In this document: positions 28,744 through 37,068 of the stretch, piece by piece | Position numbering within the stretch: position 1 is the first letter of the stretch | How the letters are laid out: each line of letters starts with the position of its first letter | NCBI RefSeq assembly: GCF_003122215.1 | Contig: NZ_QEYD01000002.1 | Location: forward strand, 372,001-436,000 | DNA length: 64,000 nt | Direction of reading: 5' to 3' | Source: Pararhodobacter marinus | GTDB lineage: Bacteria > Pseudomonadota > Alphaproteobacteria > Rhodobacterales > Rhodobacteraceae | The notes under the pieces: model-generated | The model's database searches: none | What the model was told of the DNA's origin: nothing | The model's input: only the letters and a program-made list of their open reading frames with translations | Position numbers and translations under genes: made by a program

Positions 28744-28757
28744 TTGATCCATGTCAA
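28744..28757 (+). promoter_or_regulatory. FNR/FnrL-type binding site
   Basis: TTGATCCATGTCAA matches the FNR family consensus (TTGAT-N4-ATCAA) in 9 of 10 defined positions. Its centre at 28750.5 would place a class II activated start at about 28792, which is followed on the plus strand by an intrinsic terminator. The alternative is control of the minus-strand fliG, 115 bases away, but no good minus-strand -10 element is at the right spacing. Confidence 0.6.
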
Positions 28758-28791
28758 GGTCCGACACCGCCACCGCGATTAGACAGGACAG

Positions 28792-28897
28792 CGAAGGGCC
28801 GGGCCTTGTCCGATCTTCATCTCCCGTTTCCGGGCGCACCTCCCTGCATCCGGGCGACTTTGCCGCCGCGAGACCTGGCTCTCGCGGCGCTTTTTTT
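28792..28897 (+). ncRNA. candidate FNR-controlled small RNA
   Basis: The 292-base gap between fliG and ispG, both on the minus strand, contains a plus-strand intrinsic terminator without any plus-strand gene before it. About 41 bases downstream of the FNR-type site centre is the predicted start (about 28792), with TAGACA at 28780-28785 as a possible -10. The transcript would be about 105 bases. It contains CTCCC (28821-28825) and CCTCCC (28839-28844), which could pair with ribosome-binding sites, and ends in a strong hairpin with seven T. The hfq gene is nearby. No convincing coding frame with a start site lies in it. This is inference; expression is untested. Confidence 0.5.
28864..28897 (+). 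terminator. intrinsic terminator on the plus strand with no upstream plus-strand gene
   Basis: CGCCGCGAGA (28864-28873) and TCTCGCGGCG (28880-28889) make a perfect 10-base stem with a 6-base loop, followed by C and seven T (28891-28897). The T-run is on the plus strand only. On the minus strand it lies 33 bases after the ispG stop but lacks a T-run there, so termination of ispG is at best a side role. Confidence 0.8.
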
Positions 28898-28921
28898 CGC
28901 GGTGCCAACGGGGCCGGGCGA

Positions 28922-30049
28922 TCAGTCCGCAGCGACGGGATCGTTCTGCGCTTCCAGCTCGGCCGCGCGTTTCTCGACCAGCTCGACGATGTGGTCGATC
29001 ATCCGGTCATTGGACATCTTGTGGTCCTGCTTGCCCGCCATATAGACCATGCCCGACCCCGCGCCGCCGCCGGTAAAGCCGATATCGGTCAACAGCGCCT
29101 CGCCCGGGCCGTTCACCACGCAGCCGATGATCGACAGGCTCATCGGCGTCTTGATATGCGACAGCCGGTCTTCGAGGATCTCGACCGTCTTGATGACGTC
29201 GAAACCCTGACGCGCGCAGGACGGGCAGGAAATGATCTGAACGCCGCGGGTCCGCAGGCCCAGCGATTTGAGGATCTCGTACCCGACCCTGACCTCTTCG
29301 ACCGGATCGGCCGACAGGCTCACGCGGATCGTGTCGCCGATCCCGGCCCATAGCAGGTTGCCCATGCCGATGGCGGATTTCACCGCGCCCGACACGAATC
29401 CCCCGGCCTCGGTGATGCCCAGATGGATCGGCGCGTCGGTGGCCTCGGCCAGCTGCTGATAGGCGGCAGCGGCCAGGAACACGTCGGACGCTTTCACCGA
29501 GATCTTGAATTCGTGGAAATCGTTGTCTTGCAGGATCTTGATGTGATCGAGGCCGCTCTCGACCATCGCGTCGGGGCAGGGCTCGCCGTATTTGTCCAGC
29601 AGGTGTTTTTCCAGCGAGCCAGCATTCACGCCGATGCGGATCGAACAGCCGTGATCCTTGGCGGCGCGGATGACCTCGCGGACGCGCTTTTCGTCGCCGA
29701 TATTGCCGGGATTGATCCGCAGGCAGGCGGCCCCGGCTTCGGCGGCCTCGATGGCGCGTTTGTAGTGGAAATGGATATCGGCCACGATCGGCACCGGGCT
29801 TTCGCGGCAGATTTCGCGCAGCGCCTGCGTGCTGGCCTGATCGGGGGTCGAGACGCGAACGATATCCGCACCCGCCTCGGCGGCAGCGAGGATCTGCGCC
29901 AGCGTCGCCTTGACATCCGTGGTGTCGGTATTCGTCATCGTCTGCACCGAGATCGGCGCGTCGCCGCCCACGGGGACGGATCCCACCATGATCTGGCGCG
30001 AGACGCGGCGCTCGATATTGCGCCAGGGGCGGATCGGGTTCAGGGACAT
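28922..30049 (-). CDS. ispG: 4-hydroxy-3-methylbut-2-enyl diphosphate synthase
   Basis: 375 residues from ATG 30049 ([20 protein letters not shown]). The N-terminal TIM-barrel part includes [18 protein letters not shown] and [19 protein letters not shown]; the iron-sulfur cluster cysteines are in [13 protein letters not shown] and the [11 protein letters not shown] motif near the C-terminus. It makes HMBPP, the step after the IspF product, so it works in the same pathway as ispDF at 14.2 kb. Reading frames extending to 30475 are shadows of the RodZ-like gene. Confidence 0.97.
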   Translation of the reverse strand: MSLNPIRPWRNIERRVSRQIMVGSVPVGGDAPISVQTMTNTDTTDVKATLAQILAAAEAGADIVRVSTPDQASTQALREICRESPVPIVADIHFHYKRAIEAAEAGAACLRINPGNIGDEKRVREVIRAAKDHGCSIRIGVNAGSLEKHLLDKYGEPCPDAMVESGLDHIKILQDNDFHEFKISVKASDVFLAAAAYQQLAEATDAPIHLGITEAGGFVSGAVKSAIGMGNLLWAGIGDTIRVSLSADPVEEVRVGYEILKSLGLRTRGVQIISCPSCARQGFDVIKTVEILEDRLSHIKTPMSLSIIGCVVNGPGEALLTDIGFTGGGAGSGMVYMAGKQDHKMSNDRMIDHIVELVEKRAAELEAQNDPVAAD

Positions 30050-30132
30050 GGGGCCGGGCTCCTCGATCTGTGTCGATCCTGAGTAAAGGGTCTGGGGCTG
30101 AGATAAGGCCTGCGGCGGATGGCGGCAATGCT

Positions 30133-30163
30133 GCAAAAGCAAAAGGCCCGCATCGCGCGGGCC
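30133..30163 (-). terminator. terminator after the RodZ-like gene
   Basis: GGCCCGC (30145-30151) and GCGGGCC (30157-30163) form a perfect 7-base stem. On the minus strand it is followed by CTTTTGCTTTTGC. It lies 20 bases after the RodZ-like stop at 30184 and before ispG, so ispG probably has its own promoter in the next 80 bases or is read through. Confidence 0.65.
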
Positions 30164-30183
30164 CCTGTCGTTCACGTTTCGGC

Positions 30184-31452
30184 TTATTCGGCCTGGAGCT
30201 GGGCCACGAAGACCGCCAGATCGTCGTCGCGCTCCAGATCGGCGACCTGGTAGCTGCCCTGCAGCGCATCGGCTTCCAGCGCCACGTTGCGCACGACCGA
30301 GGCCGTGGGCGCGGCGGGGCCATAGGCCTGACCGTTGATCAGGAAATAGACCGAGCTGGAATTGCCGGCATGCAGCGTCGGGACGTCTTCGGTCTGCGGG
30401 ATCGTGTAGCGTTCGCCCGCATCGAGGATCCGCTCGAAGATGACCGAACCGTCGGCGGCGCGCACGCGCAGCCATGCGGGGCGCACGGCCAGCAATTCGA
30501 CGGTGTCGGGGCCGGCGGCCAGAACCCGTGGCGCGGCCGGATCGGCGGCGTCGTCGCCCGAGGCAAGCGCCGCCAGAACCGCGTCGTCGGTCGCCGCACG
30601 CTGCGCGGCATCGGCCGGGCGGGGCGTCGAGGCGGCCGGGACGATCGCGGCGATGGGCCCGTCGCGGGGCACCACGACCGGCACGTCGAGCGCGGGCGCA
30701 CGGGCGATGCGGACCATGCCTTCGGCGCTGCCGCCGCTTCCTTCGCCCTGCATCGAGCCTTCATCCGTCGCGCTGAGCGAAGGAGACCGCGGCGCGGTGC
30801 CGGCGCCCAGCAGCGGGTCGGTGTCATTCTCGGCCAGCATCGCGGGAGCCGCACGCATATCGGTGCCCAGCGGATTGATGTCGCTGGCGACGTTGGGAAT
30901 GATGTCGGCGGGCGCGACCTGCACGCGCTGAACTTCCTTCAGCACCGTCCAGCCGGCATAGCCCAGCCCGAGGATCAGCGCGCAGAGGATCGTCACCGAT
31001 CCCAGCGCGCCGGGTTCGATCCGGCGCCAGAAGGGTTCGGGATCGGGCAGGATGCCGACGCCTTTCAGCGCGCCGCCACGGGCCTCGATCGGTTCGCTGC
31101 GCGAGGGCTTGTTGAGCCCCGACATACCGCCCATGCCCTGGACCTGAACCTGGAAGCCGTGCTCGGCGCAGAAGCGCTCGTACACCCATTCGGGTTCCAT
31201 CCCCAGATAGCGGGCATAAGACCGCACGAACCCGGCGATGAAGCTGGGTGTCTCGAACGCGTCGAGATCGCCATTCTCGATGGCTGCGATATAGGCCGCC
31301 CGGATATGAAGTTCGCGCTGAACGTCCAGCAGCGATTTGCCCAAAGTGGCGCGCTCGCCCCGAAGGATATCGCCGAGATGCAGTTCGAAATCATCGAAAC
31401 CGCGTGGACTTTCATCCTGCTGTACCGGAGGCTGTTCCTTCCGCCAGATCAT
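30184..31452 (-). CDS. RodZ-like helix-turn-helix membrane protein with DUF4115 domain
   Basis: 422 residues. An N-terminal Xre-type helix-turn-helix occupies about residues 23-95 ([37 protein letters not shown]), then a linker, one membrane segment ([23 protein letters not shown], about 168-190), a long Ala/Pro-rich periplasmic stretch, and the C-terminal DUF4115 beta domain ([26 protein letters not shown]). This architecture is that of RodZ, which links MreB to the cell wall machinery. Rhodobacterales genomes commonly have it next to ispG. A shape role is inferred from architecture only. Confidence 0.88.
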   Translation of the reverse strand: MIWRKEQPPVQQDESPRGFDDFELHLGDILRGERATLGKSLLDVQRELHIRAAYIAAIENGDLDAFETPSFIAGFVRSYARYLGMEPEWVYERFCAEHGFQVQVQGMGGMSGLNKPSRSEPIEARGGALKGVGILPDPEPFWRRIEPGALGSVTILCALILGLGYAGWTVLKEVQRVQVAPADIIPNVASDINPLGTDMRAAPAMLAENDTDPLLGAGTAPRSPSLSATDEGSMQGEGSGGSAEGMVRIARAPALDVPVVVPRDGPIAAIVPAASTPRPADAAQRAATDDAVLAALASGDDAADPAAPRVLAAGPDTVELLAVRPAWLRVRAADGSVIFERILDAGERYTIPQTEDVPTLHAGNSSSVYFLINGQAYGPAAPTASVVRNVALEADALQGSYQVADLERDDDLAVFVAQLQAE

Positions 31453-31599
31453 CTGCCCTGTCCCTTGACCGCCTGCTCTTTTATGGATCGCTTTGCCCGG
31501 TCAGTCGCCGCCGCGACGGGATGAACGCGGCCGAGTCGCCCGGAACGATCTCTTGGGAACAGGTTTAGCAGATCATCAAAAGCATTTGAAGACAAACAC

Positions 31600-31616
31600 G
31601 TTGTCAGGCCGACAAC
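31600..31616 (-). terminator. weak hairpin overlapping the hemA stop
   Basis: GTTGTC and GACAAC (31600-31605, 31611-31616) pair around a 5-base loop that includes the hemA stop codon; on the minus strand it is followed by GTGTTTGTCTTC. The stem has only 6 pairs and the T-run is broken, so its function as terminator is uncertain. The rest of the 150-base gap to the RodZ-like gene holds no gene. Confidence 0.3.
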
Positions 31617-32833
31617 TCGGCGCGATTCAGCGCACAATGCGACCACAGCTTGTCCATGGCGCCCACGACGCGGTCGATTTCCTTGGGATCGTGCACCGGC
31701 GAGGGCGTGAAGCGCAGCCGCTCGGTCCCGCGCGGCACAGTCGGGAAGTTGATCGGCTGCACATAGACGCCGTGATCTTCCAGCAACATGTCCGACAGCA
31801 TCTTGCAGTGCACGGGATTGCCCACATGCACCGGCACGATGTGGCTGCCGTGGTCGATGATCGGCATCCCCAGGCCTTTCAGGCGCATCTTCAGGATCCG
31901 CGCATGAAGCTGCTGCTTGTCGCGCAGCTCTTGCCCGGCGGCCGTCTTCAGGAAGGCGATGGAGGCGGCGCAGCCGGCCGCAACGGTCGGCGGAAGCGAC
32001 GTGGTGAAAATGAAGCCCGGCGCGTAAGACCTTATGGCGTCGACCATTTTCGCGCTCGCCGCGATATAGCCGCCCATCACGCCATAGGCTTTCGCCATCG
32101 TCCCGTTGATGATGTCGATGCGGTGCATCAGCCCGTCGCGCTCGGCCACGCCGGCGCCGCGCGGCCCATACATGCCGACCGCGTGAACCTCGTCGATATA
32201 GGTGAGCGCGTTGAACTCGTTCGCCAGATCGCAGATCGCCTTGATCGGGCCGAAATCGCCGTCCATGGAATAGATCGACTCGAAGGCGATCAGCTTCGGC
32301 GCCGCGGGATCGTCGGCTTCCAGAAGCGCGCGCAGATGGGCCACGTCATTGTGCCGGAAGATGCGCTTGGCGCCCCCGTTGCGGCGCACGCCTTCGATCA
32401 TCGAGGCGTGGTTCAACGCATCGGAATAGATGATAAGTCCCGGGAAAAGCTTGGGAAGTGTCGAAAGCGTCGCGTCGTTCGCGATATAGGCCGAGGTAAA
32501 GACCAGCGCCGCTTCCTTCTGGTGAAGATCGGCGATCTCGGCTTCGAGACGCTTGTGATAGACCGTGGTGCCGGAAATGTTGCGCGTGCCGCCCGAGCCC
32601 GCGCCCGTGGCGTCGAGCGCTTCGTGCATCGCGGCCAGAACCGCGGGGTTCTGGCCCATGCCGAGATAATCGTTGCCGCACCAGACGGTGATGTCCTTCT
32701 TCGACCCGTCCGCCTTCGTCCAGACCGCGCGCGGGAAATGACCCTGTTTCCGCTCGATATCGATGAAGGTCCGGTAACGCCCTTCGTCATGGAGACGTTG
32801 CAGGGCGGAATCGAGGGCGGAATCGTAGGTCAA
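31604..32833 (-). CDS. hemA: 5-aminolevulinate synthase
   Basis: 409 residues, the usual length of the alphaproteobacterial C4-pathway enzyme that joins glycine and succinyl-CoA, the first step of haem and bacteriochlorophyll synthesis. The glycine-rich region [23 protein letters not shown] and the PLP-binding Lys248 in [14 protein letters not shown] are all present; the lysine number matches that of the R. capsulatus enzyme. An FNR-type site lies about 95 bases upstream of the start, which suggests oxygen control. A secreted small protein is encoded upstream on the same strand, separated by a terminator. Confidence 0.98.
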   Translation of the reverse strand: MTYDSALDSALQRLHDEGRYRTFIDIERKQGHFPRAVWTKADGSKKDITVWCGNDYLGMGQNPAVLAAMHEALDATGAGSGGTRNISGTTVYHKRLEAEIADLHQKEAALVFTSAYIANDATLSTLPKLFPGLIIYSDALNHASMIEGVRRNGGAKRIFRHNDVAHLRALLEADDPAAPKLIAFESIYSMDGDFGPIKAICDLANEFNALTYIDEVHAVGMYGPRGAGVAERDGLMHRIDIINGTMAKAYGVMGGYIAASAKMVDAIRSYAPGFIFTTSLPPTVAAGCAASIAFLKTAAGQELRDKQQLHARILKMRLKGLGMPIIDHGSHIVPVHVGNPVHCKMLSDMLLEDHGVYVQPINFPTVPRGTERLRFTPSPVHDPKEIDRVVGAMDKLWSHCALNRAELSA

Positions 32834-32922
32834 GGGTCTTCTCCTGGCGTCCTGCTGGGCACTCTTCTGTGTGGCCAGCTCAAAAGCTGGACGATCTGTG
32901 CATGTTTGCTTGCGACATTAAC

Positions 32923-32936
32923 ATGACCTGGATCAA
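32923..32936 (-). promoter_or_regulatory. FNR/FnrL-type site upstream of hemA
   Basis: On the minus strand this reads TTGATCCAGGTCAT: the left half TTGAT is perfect and the right half GTCAT fits 3 of 5 positions of ATCAA. It lies in the only AT-rich part of the 146-base region upstream of hemA, centred about 96 bases before the start codon. FnrL control of hemA is known in Rhodobacter sphaeroides. A start at about 32888 would follow if the usual -41.5 spacing holds. Confidence 0.6.
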
Positions 32937-32940
32937 TTGA

Positions 32941-32976
32941 AAAAAACGTCGCACCCGTCGGAATACGACGTTTTTT
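32941..32976 (-). terminator. strong intrinsic terminator after the secreted-protein gene
   Basis: AAAAAACGTCG (32941-32951) and CGACGTTTTTT (32966-32976) form a perfect 11-base inverted repeat around a 14-base loop. It follows the stop at 32980 by 3 bases. Both arms carry A/T runs, so it can work in both directions, and it insulates hemA from the upstream gene. Confidence 0.85.
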
Positions 32977-32979
32977 CCG

Positions 32980-33564
32980 TCAATCGGCGATGACGACTTC
33001 GCAATCGGAAACCTCGATCCCGCCGGTACAGGCGCTCACCGCGTCCGATGCGGCCGCGCTTCCGGTGCCGATTCCCCATTGCCCGGTGCTGGCCGAGATG
33101 GCCAGAGCGCGCGGCGCAGGAGCGGCGGCAAAGTCGGTCAGAAAGCCCGTGGTGGCGTCCGCGGACAGCATCACCGGGCGCGATTCCCACCCGGCGGGAC
33201 GCACTTCCAGCGCCAGCGTGCAGGCGCTTCCCCCCGACCGGCGCCCGTTGCAGCCCTCGAGCGCGGCGCTGCGGGCGGCGTCGGGCGAGTGGTAATTCGC
33301 GGCCATCACGGTAGGTTCGGACAGGATGCCCGCATCCGGGGCGTAAGCCACGGCTGCATAGAATTGCTGGCTGCGCGCCACGGTCATCAGCGCGTTGATT
33401 TCCTGTTCGCTCAGGCCCGGCAGATCGTAGCGCGCGATCTCGATCTGGCCGGCGGGAAAAACCATCGCCTGCGCGGTTTGCGACGGGACCGGATCCGCCA
33501 TCGCGGCGGAGGCCGTCAACGCGGCAAGGGCACAGGTCAGGGCGGTAACGGGGCGGTGCGACAT
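32980..33564 (-). CDS. secreted hypothetical protein, DUF4189-like
   Basis: 194 residues from ATG 33564 (MSHRPVTALTCALAALTASAAMADP), a clear Sec signal peptide with an AMA-D cleavage site. The mature part has paired cysteines (EGCNGRRSGGSACTL and SACTGGIEVSDCEVV) and the pattern YHSPDAARSAALEGCN, reminiscent of DUF4189 repeats in which a stress-response protein domain occurs twice. It is conserved near hemA in relatives as far as I can judge, and may carry misleading names from that neighbour; no enzymatic motif for aminolevulinate synthesis is visible. A TATAAA element lies at 33606-33611 on the minus strand. Confidence 0.8.
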   Translation of the reverse strand: MSHRPVTALTCALAALTASAAMADPVPSQTAQAMVFPAGQIEIARYDLPGLSEQEINALMTVARSQQFYAAVAYAPDAGILSEPTVMAANYHSPDAARSAALEGCNGRRSGGSACTLALEVRPAGWESRPVMLSADATTGFLTDFAAAPAPRALAISASTGQWGIGTGSAAASDAVSACTGGIEVSDCEVVIAD

Positions 33565-33772
33565 GCGTGACTCCGGGTCGATCATCGGCCCACACTTCTA
33601 TCCACTTTATAGCGCGAATGCAGCCCCTTGACCGGCGTTTTTCCGGCGCTTTTCGTGCACACATTCCGTTGAACGCCGCGCAATCGCCGCCCTTGGGCAG
33701 ACCGCCGACCCGGCATCTGGACTTCGCCGCCCGCGCGGGACTAGGGTTGGACCGCAACAACAGGGAAGTTCC

Positions 33773-35161
33773 ATGACCTCCGACGCCGCCACCCCCGTCC
33801 TCGCTCATGTCGACATGCATCTCGACGAGTCGCTCGAGCGCCTGAAGGGCCTGCTGCGAATCCCCTCGATCTCGACCGATCCGGCTTACAAGGCGGAGTG
33901 CGACAAGGCTGCCGACTGGCTGGTCGACGAGCTGGCCGATCTGGGCTTCGACGCCGCCAAGCATCCCACGCCGGGCCACCCGATGGTCGTGGCGCAGGAT
34001 GACGAAGGCGAGGGGATGCACCTTTTGTTCTACGGCCACTATGACGTGCAACCCGTTGATCCGCTGGAACTCTGGGCGCGCGACCCGTTCGACCCTCAGG
34101 TCGAGGAGACGCCCAGGGGCCGGGTGATCCGGGGCCGCGGCGCGGCCGATGACAAGGGTCAGCTCATGACCTTCGTGGAAGCCTGCCGCGCGTGGAAAGC
34201 GGTGCACGGCAACCTGCCGCTGAAAGTGTCGATGTTCTTCGAGGGCGAAGAGGAATCCGGCTCGCCCTCGCTCGTGCCGTACATGAAAGAGCATGCCGAG
34301 GATCTGAAAGCCGACCTGGCGCTGATCTGCGACACCGGCATGTTCGACCGCGAAACGCCCGCCATCACCACCGCCCTGCGCGGACTTGCCAAGATCGAGC
34401 TGGTCATCACCGGCCCCGACAAGGATCTGCATTCGGGCATGTATGGCGGCGCCGCGCGCAACCCCGCGCATGTCCTGTCGAAGATCCTGGCCGATCTGCA
34501 TGACGAGAACGGCGCCTGCACGCTCGAGGGGTTCTATGACGGCGTGCCCGAACTCTCCGACGCTCAGAAGGCGCAATGGGACAATCTGGGCTTCGATGCC
34601 GAGGCGTTCCTGAACGGCGTGGGCCTGTCGGTGCCGGCGGGCGAGAAGGGGCGCTCGGTACTTGAAATGATCTGGTCGCGCCCGACCTGCGAGGTGAACG
34701 GGATGACCTCGGGCTACACCGGCGCCGGGTTCAAGACCGTGCTGCCGTCCAAGGCGACGGCGAAGATCAGCTTCCGGCTGGTCGGCACGCAGGATCCCAA
34801 GGCCGTGCTCAAGGCGCTGGAAGCGCATATCAAGGCGCGGATGCCCGCCGATTGCCGCTATGTCATCAACGAGCCCGAAGGCAGCAGCGCGACGACGATG
34901 CCGGTCGAGAACCCCGCCTTCGAAGCCGCGCGGCAGGCGCTGAGCGACGAATGGCCCAAACCGGCGGCTTTCATCGGCTGCGGCGGGTCGATCCCGATCG
35001 CCGGGCATTTCCAGACGATCCTGGGCATGGATTCGATGCTGATCGGCTTTGGCAACGATGACGACCAGATCCACTCGCCCAACGAGAAATACGACCTGAC
35101 CGCGTTCCACAAGGGGATCCGCAGCTGGGTGCGCGTGCTCGACGCGCTGTCGAAAGCCTGA
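33773..35161 (+). CDS. M20 family dipeptidase
   Basis: 462 residues, the length of M20 dipeptidases. Zinc ligand regions: LLFYGHYDVQPVDP (His and Asp), RGAADDKGQLMTF (bridging Asp), and FEGEEESGSPSL (Glu-Glu, catalytic and ligand). The dimerisation insert lies in the middle (residues 190-380, DLHSGMYGGAARNPAHVLSKIL), and the last ligand His is in DQIHSPNEKYDL. It cleaves dipeptides or related amides in the cytoplasm; there is no signal peptide. It stands alone, divergent from the secreted-protein gene. The exact substrate is unknown. Confidence 0.93.
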   Translation: MTSDAATPVLAHVDMHLDESLERLKGLLRIPSISTDPAYKAECDKAADWLVDELADLGFDAAKHPTPGHPMVVAQDDEGEGMHLLFYGHYDVQPVDPLELWARDPFDPQVEETPRGRVIRGRGAADDKGQLMTFVEACRAWKAVHGNLPLKVSMFFEGEEESGSPSLVPYMKEHAEDLKADLALICDTGMFDRETPAITTALRGLAKIELVITGPDKDLHSGMYGGAARNPAHVLSKILADLHDENGACTLEGFYDGVPELSDAQKAQWDNLGFDAEAFLNGVGLSVPAGEKGRSVLEMIWSRPTCEVNGMTSGYTGAGFKTVLPSKATAKISFRLVGTQDPKAVLKALEAHIKARMPADCRYVINEPEGSSATTMPVENPAFEAARQALSDEWPKPAAFIGCGGSIPIAGHFQTILGMDSMLIGFGNDDDQIHSPNEKYDLTAFHKGIRSWVRVLDALSKA

Positions 35162-35179
35162 GGGCGGCGCGCGGGGCGG

Positions 35180-35545
35180 TTACAGACGCCGCCCGGCAAG
35201 ACAGGCGAGGGCCGTCCAGGCCCCCGCCGCGCCCAGCGTCAGCCCGGCACCGAGCGGCAGGTCGGGACGCGCAAGGACCAGGGCCAGCGGCAGACACAGG
35301 GCCAGCGCGCTCCAACTCAGCGCCAGCGCAAGGTGGCGCTCGGGCTGCGGCACGATCAGCGGCACCGCCAGCATCCCGCCGATGGCGGCGATCAGCGCCA
35401 GTAGCTCGCCGCGCACGGGCACCAGCGTCGCGGCACCGGCCACGAGGGCAAGCGTGACAAGCAGACCGGCGCCGCGCGCGGACGCGGCAAGCGCAGAGGG
35501 AAAGGCGGGCGAGGGCGGGGCCGAAAGGCGGGCGATGCGGGACAT
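35180..35545 (-). CDS. small hypothetical membrane protein
   Basis: 121 residues from ATG 35545 (MSRIARLSAPPSPAF). After a short polar N-terminus it has three or four hydrophobic segments: GAGLLVTLALVAGAATLV, LLALIAAIGGMLAVPLIV, LALALSWSALALCLPLALVLA and AGLTLGAAGAWTALACLA. It is very rich in Leu and Ala and ends in GRRL. No family is recognised. It is convergent with the dipeptidase gene, 18 bases apart, and divergent from the P450 gene. Confidence 0.7.
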   Translation of the reverse strand: MSRIARLSAPPSPAFPSALAASARGAGLLVTLALVAGAATLVPVRGELLALIAAIGGMLAVPLIVPQPERHLALALSWSALALCLPLALVLARPDLPLGAGLTLGAAGAWTALACLAGRRL

Positions 35546-35718
35546 GGCCGTGAGACGCGCGACGCGGGCCAAGGGTTCAAACGCGGGACCAGCACTCCGT
35601 GCGTCTTCCGCCGCCGTCCATCTTCCGCCGCGTCGTCTTGCCGATATTCTTGACCTTGCGGTCAGGTTTGGGCAACGTCCCGCTTTCACCGACCGGCAGC
35701 CACGATCCGAGCCCCTTC

Positions 35719-36900
35719 ATGCAGCGCCTGAGCCAATCGCCCACCGATCCCGCCTTCGTGCAGGATCCCTATGCCTTCTACGACCGCGCGCGCGCCGCAG
35801 GCCCGGTGGTGTTCTGGGAGGATTACAATCTGCCCTGCGTCTTCGGTTTCGCCGCCGCGAACCAGATCCTGCGCGACCGCCGCTTCGGGCGCGAGATCCC
35901 CGAGGACAAGCGCCCGCCCATCGCGCCGCATACCGCGCCCTTCTACGCCATCGAGGCGCATTCGATGCTGGAACTGGAACCGCCGCGCCACAAGCGTCTG
36001 CGCGGCCTGGTGCTGCGCGCCTTTACCTCGCGCCGGATCGAGGCTCTGGGTCCAGAGATCGACAGCCTTGTCGACGACCTGATCGGGAAGCTGCCCGAGG
36101 GGCCGTTCGACCTGTTGCCCGCTTTCGCCGAAACCATCCCGGTGATCATCATCGCCCGGCTTCTGGGCGTGCCCGAGGAGATGAAGGATCAGCTTCTGGC
36201 CTGGTCCCACGCGATGGTCGGCATGTACCAGGCGGGCCGCACGCGTGCGATGGAGGATGCCGCCGCCCGCGCCAGCACCGAGTTTACCGCCTTCCTGCGG
36301 GATTATGTCGAGACGCGCCGCCGGCGCCCGGGCGACGACCTGATCACTTCGCTCATCGGCGCCGAGGAGGCGGGCGACAAGCTGTCGACGGACGAGCTGA
36401 TCGCGACCTGCATCCTGCTCCTCAACGCAGGCCATGAAGCGACGGTCCACGCGATCGGCAACGGGGTGAAGACGATCCTCGAGGCGGGGGGACCGAAGGA
36501 CTGGCTGGCGCCCGACAAGGTCGAGGCGACGATCGAGGAAACGCTGCGCTTCGATCCGCCGTTGCACATGTTCACCCGCTGGGCCTACGAGCGGATCGAG
36601 GTGATGGGCCATGTCTTCGAGCCGGGCGACGAGGTCGCGGTGATGCTGGGCGCGGCCAATCGCGATCCGTCGATGTGGGAGAATCCCTCGGTCTTCGATC
36701 CGGGGCGGCCTGCCAAGCCCAATCTGGCTTTCGGCGTGGGGCTGCATTTCTGCGTGGGCGCGCCGCTGGCGCGCATGGAACTGGTGCGCGCGCTGCCCAA
36801 GCTGTTCGCGGCCTGTCCCGACCTGCGGCTTGCCGGACCGGCGGATTACGCGATGAAATACCATTTCCACGGGCTCGAGCAGCTGATCGTTCAGCGCTGA
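35719..36900 (+). CDS. cytochrome P450
   Basis: 393 residues from ATG 35719 (MQRLSQSPTDPAFVQDPYAFYDRAR). The I-helix motif NAGHEATVHAIGNG, the ExxR motif ETLR in EETLRFDPPLHMF, and the haem loop FGVGLHFCVGAPLARMEL with Cys345 as iron ligand are intact. It is a soluble bacterial class I enzyme and needs a ferredoxin and reductase, neither of which is encoded nearby. It hydroxylates an unknown substrate. The reading frame can be extended to 35599, but the first 40 residues then look unlike the family. Confidence 0.93.
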   Translation: MQRLSQSPTDPAFVQDPYAFYDRARAAGPVVFWEDYNLPCVFGFAAANQILRDRRFGREIPEDKRPPIAPHTAPFYAIEAHSMLELEPPRHKRLRGLVLRAFTSRRIEALGPEIDSLVDDLIGKLPEGPFDLLPAFAETIPVIIIARLLGVPEEMKDQLLAWSHAMVGMYQAGRTRAMEDAAARASTEFTAFLRDYVETRRRRPGDDLITSLIGAEEAGDKLSTDELIATCILLLNAGHEATVHAIGNGVKTILEAGGPKDWLAPDKVEATIEETLRFDPPLHMFTRWAYERIEVMGHVFEPGDEVAVMLGAANRDPSMWENPSVFDPGRPAKPNLAFGVGLHFCVGAPLARMELVRALPKLFAACPDLRLAGPADYAMKYHFHGLEQLIVQR

Positions 36901-36936
36901 GTCAGGGGCGCTAGCAAGGGTCCGGGAGGGGCGGGC

Positions 36937-37017
36937 GACGGGGGCATCGAGCCCCCGTCACCCGCGCGGGCTGCCCGCCCGCACCCGGACCGAGAGGGGG
37001 ACACGCCCCCCTCTCGG
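36937..37017. repeat. cluster of GC-rich hairpins after the P450 gene
   Basis: Two perfect hairpins lie in the 168-base convergent gap: GACGGGGGC/GCCCCCGTC (36937-36945, 36951-36959, loop ATCGA) and CCGAGAGGGGG/CCCCCTCTCGG (36990-37000, 37007-37017). A smaller one, GCGGGCTGCCCGC, lies between. No T-run follows, so they are not classical terminators, but they may act as bidirectional transcription or RNA-stability barriers. A diverged copy of the GAGTAT...AGTGAAG motif follows at about 37037-37059. Confidence 0.7.
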
Positions 37018-37068
37018 CGCTCTCCCCTCGGCCCTCTTCCGGTGGAGTATGTCCCGAGTGAAGCGCGG

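Noticed and set aside
32933-35110. Open frame of 725 codons on the minus strand
   Set aside because: It runs opposite the M20 peptidase and through the secreted-protein gene in another frame. Composition is that of a shadow frame.
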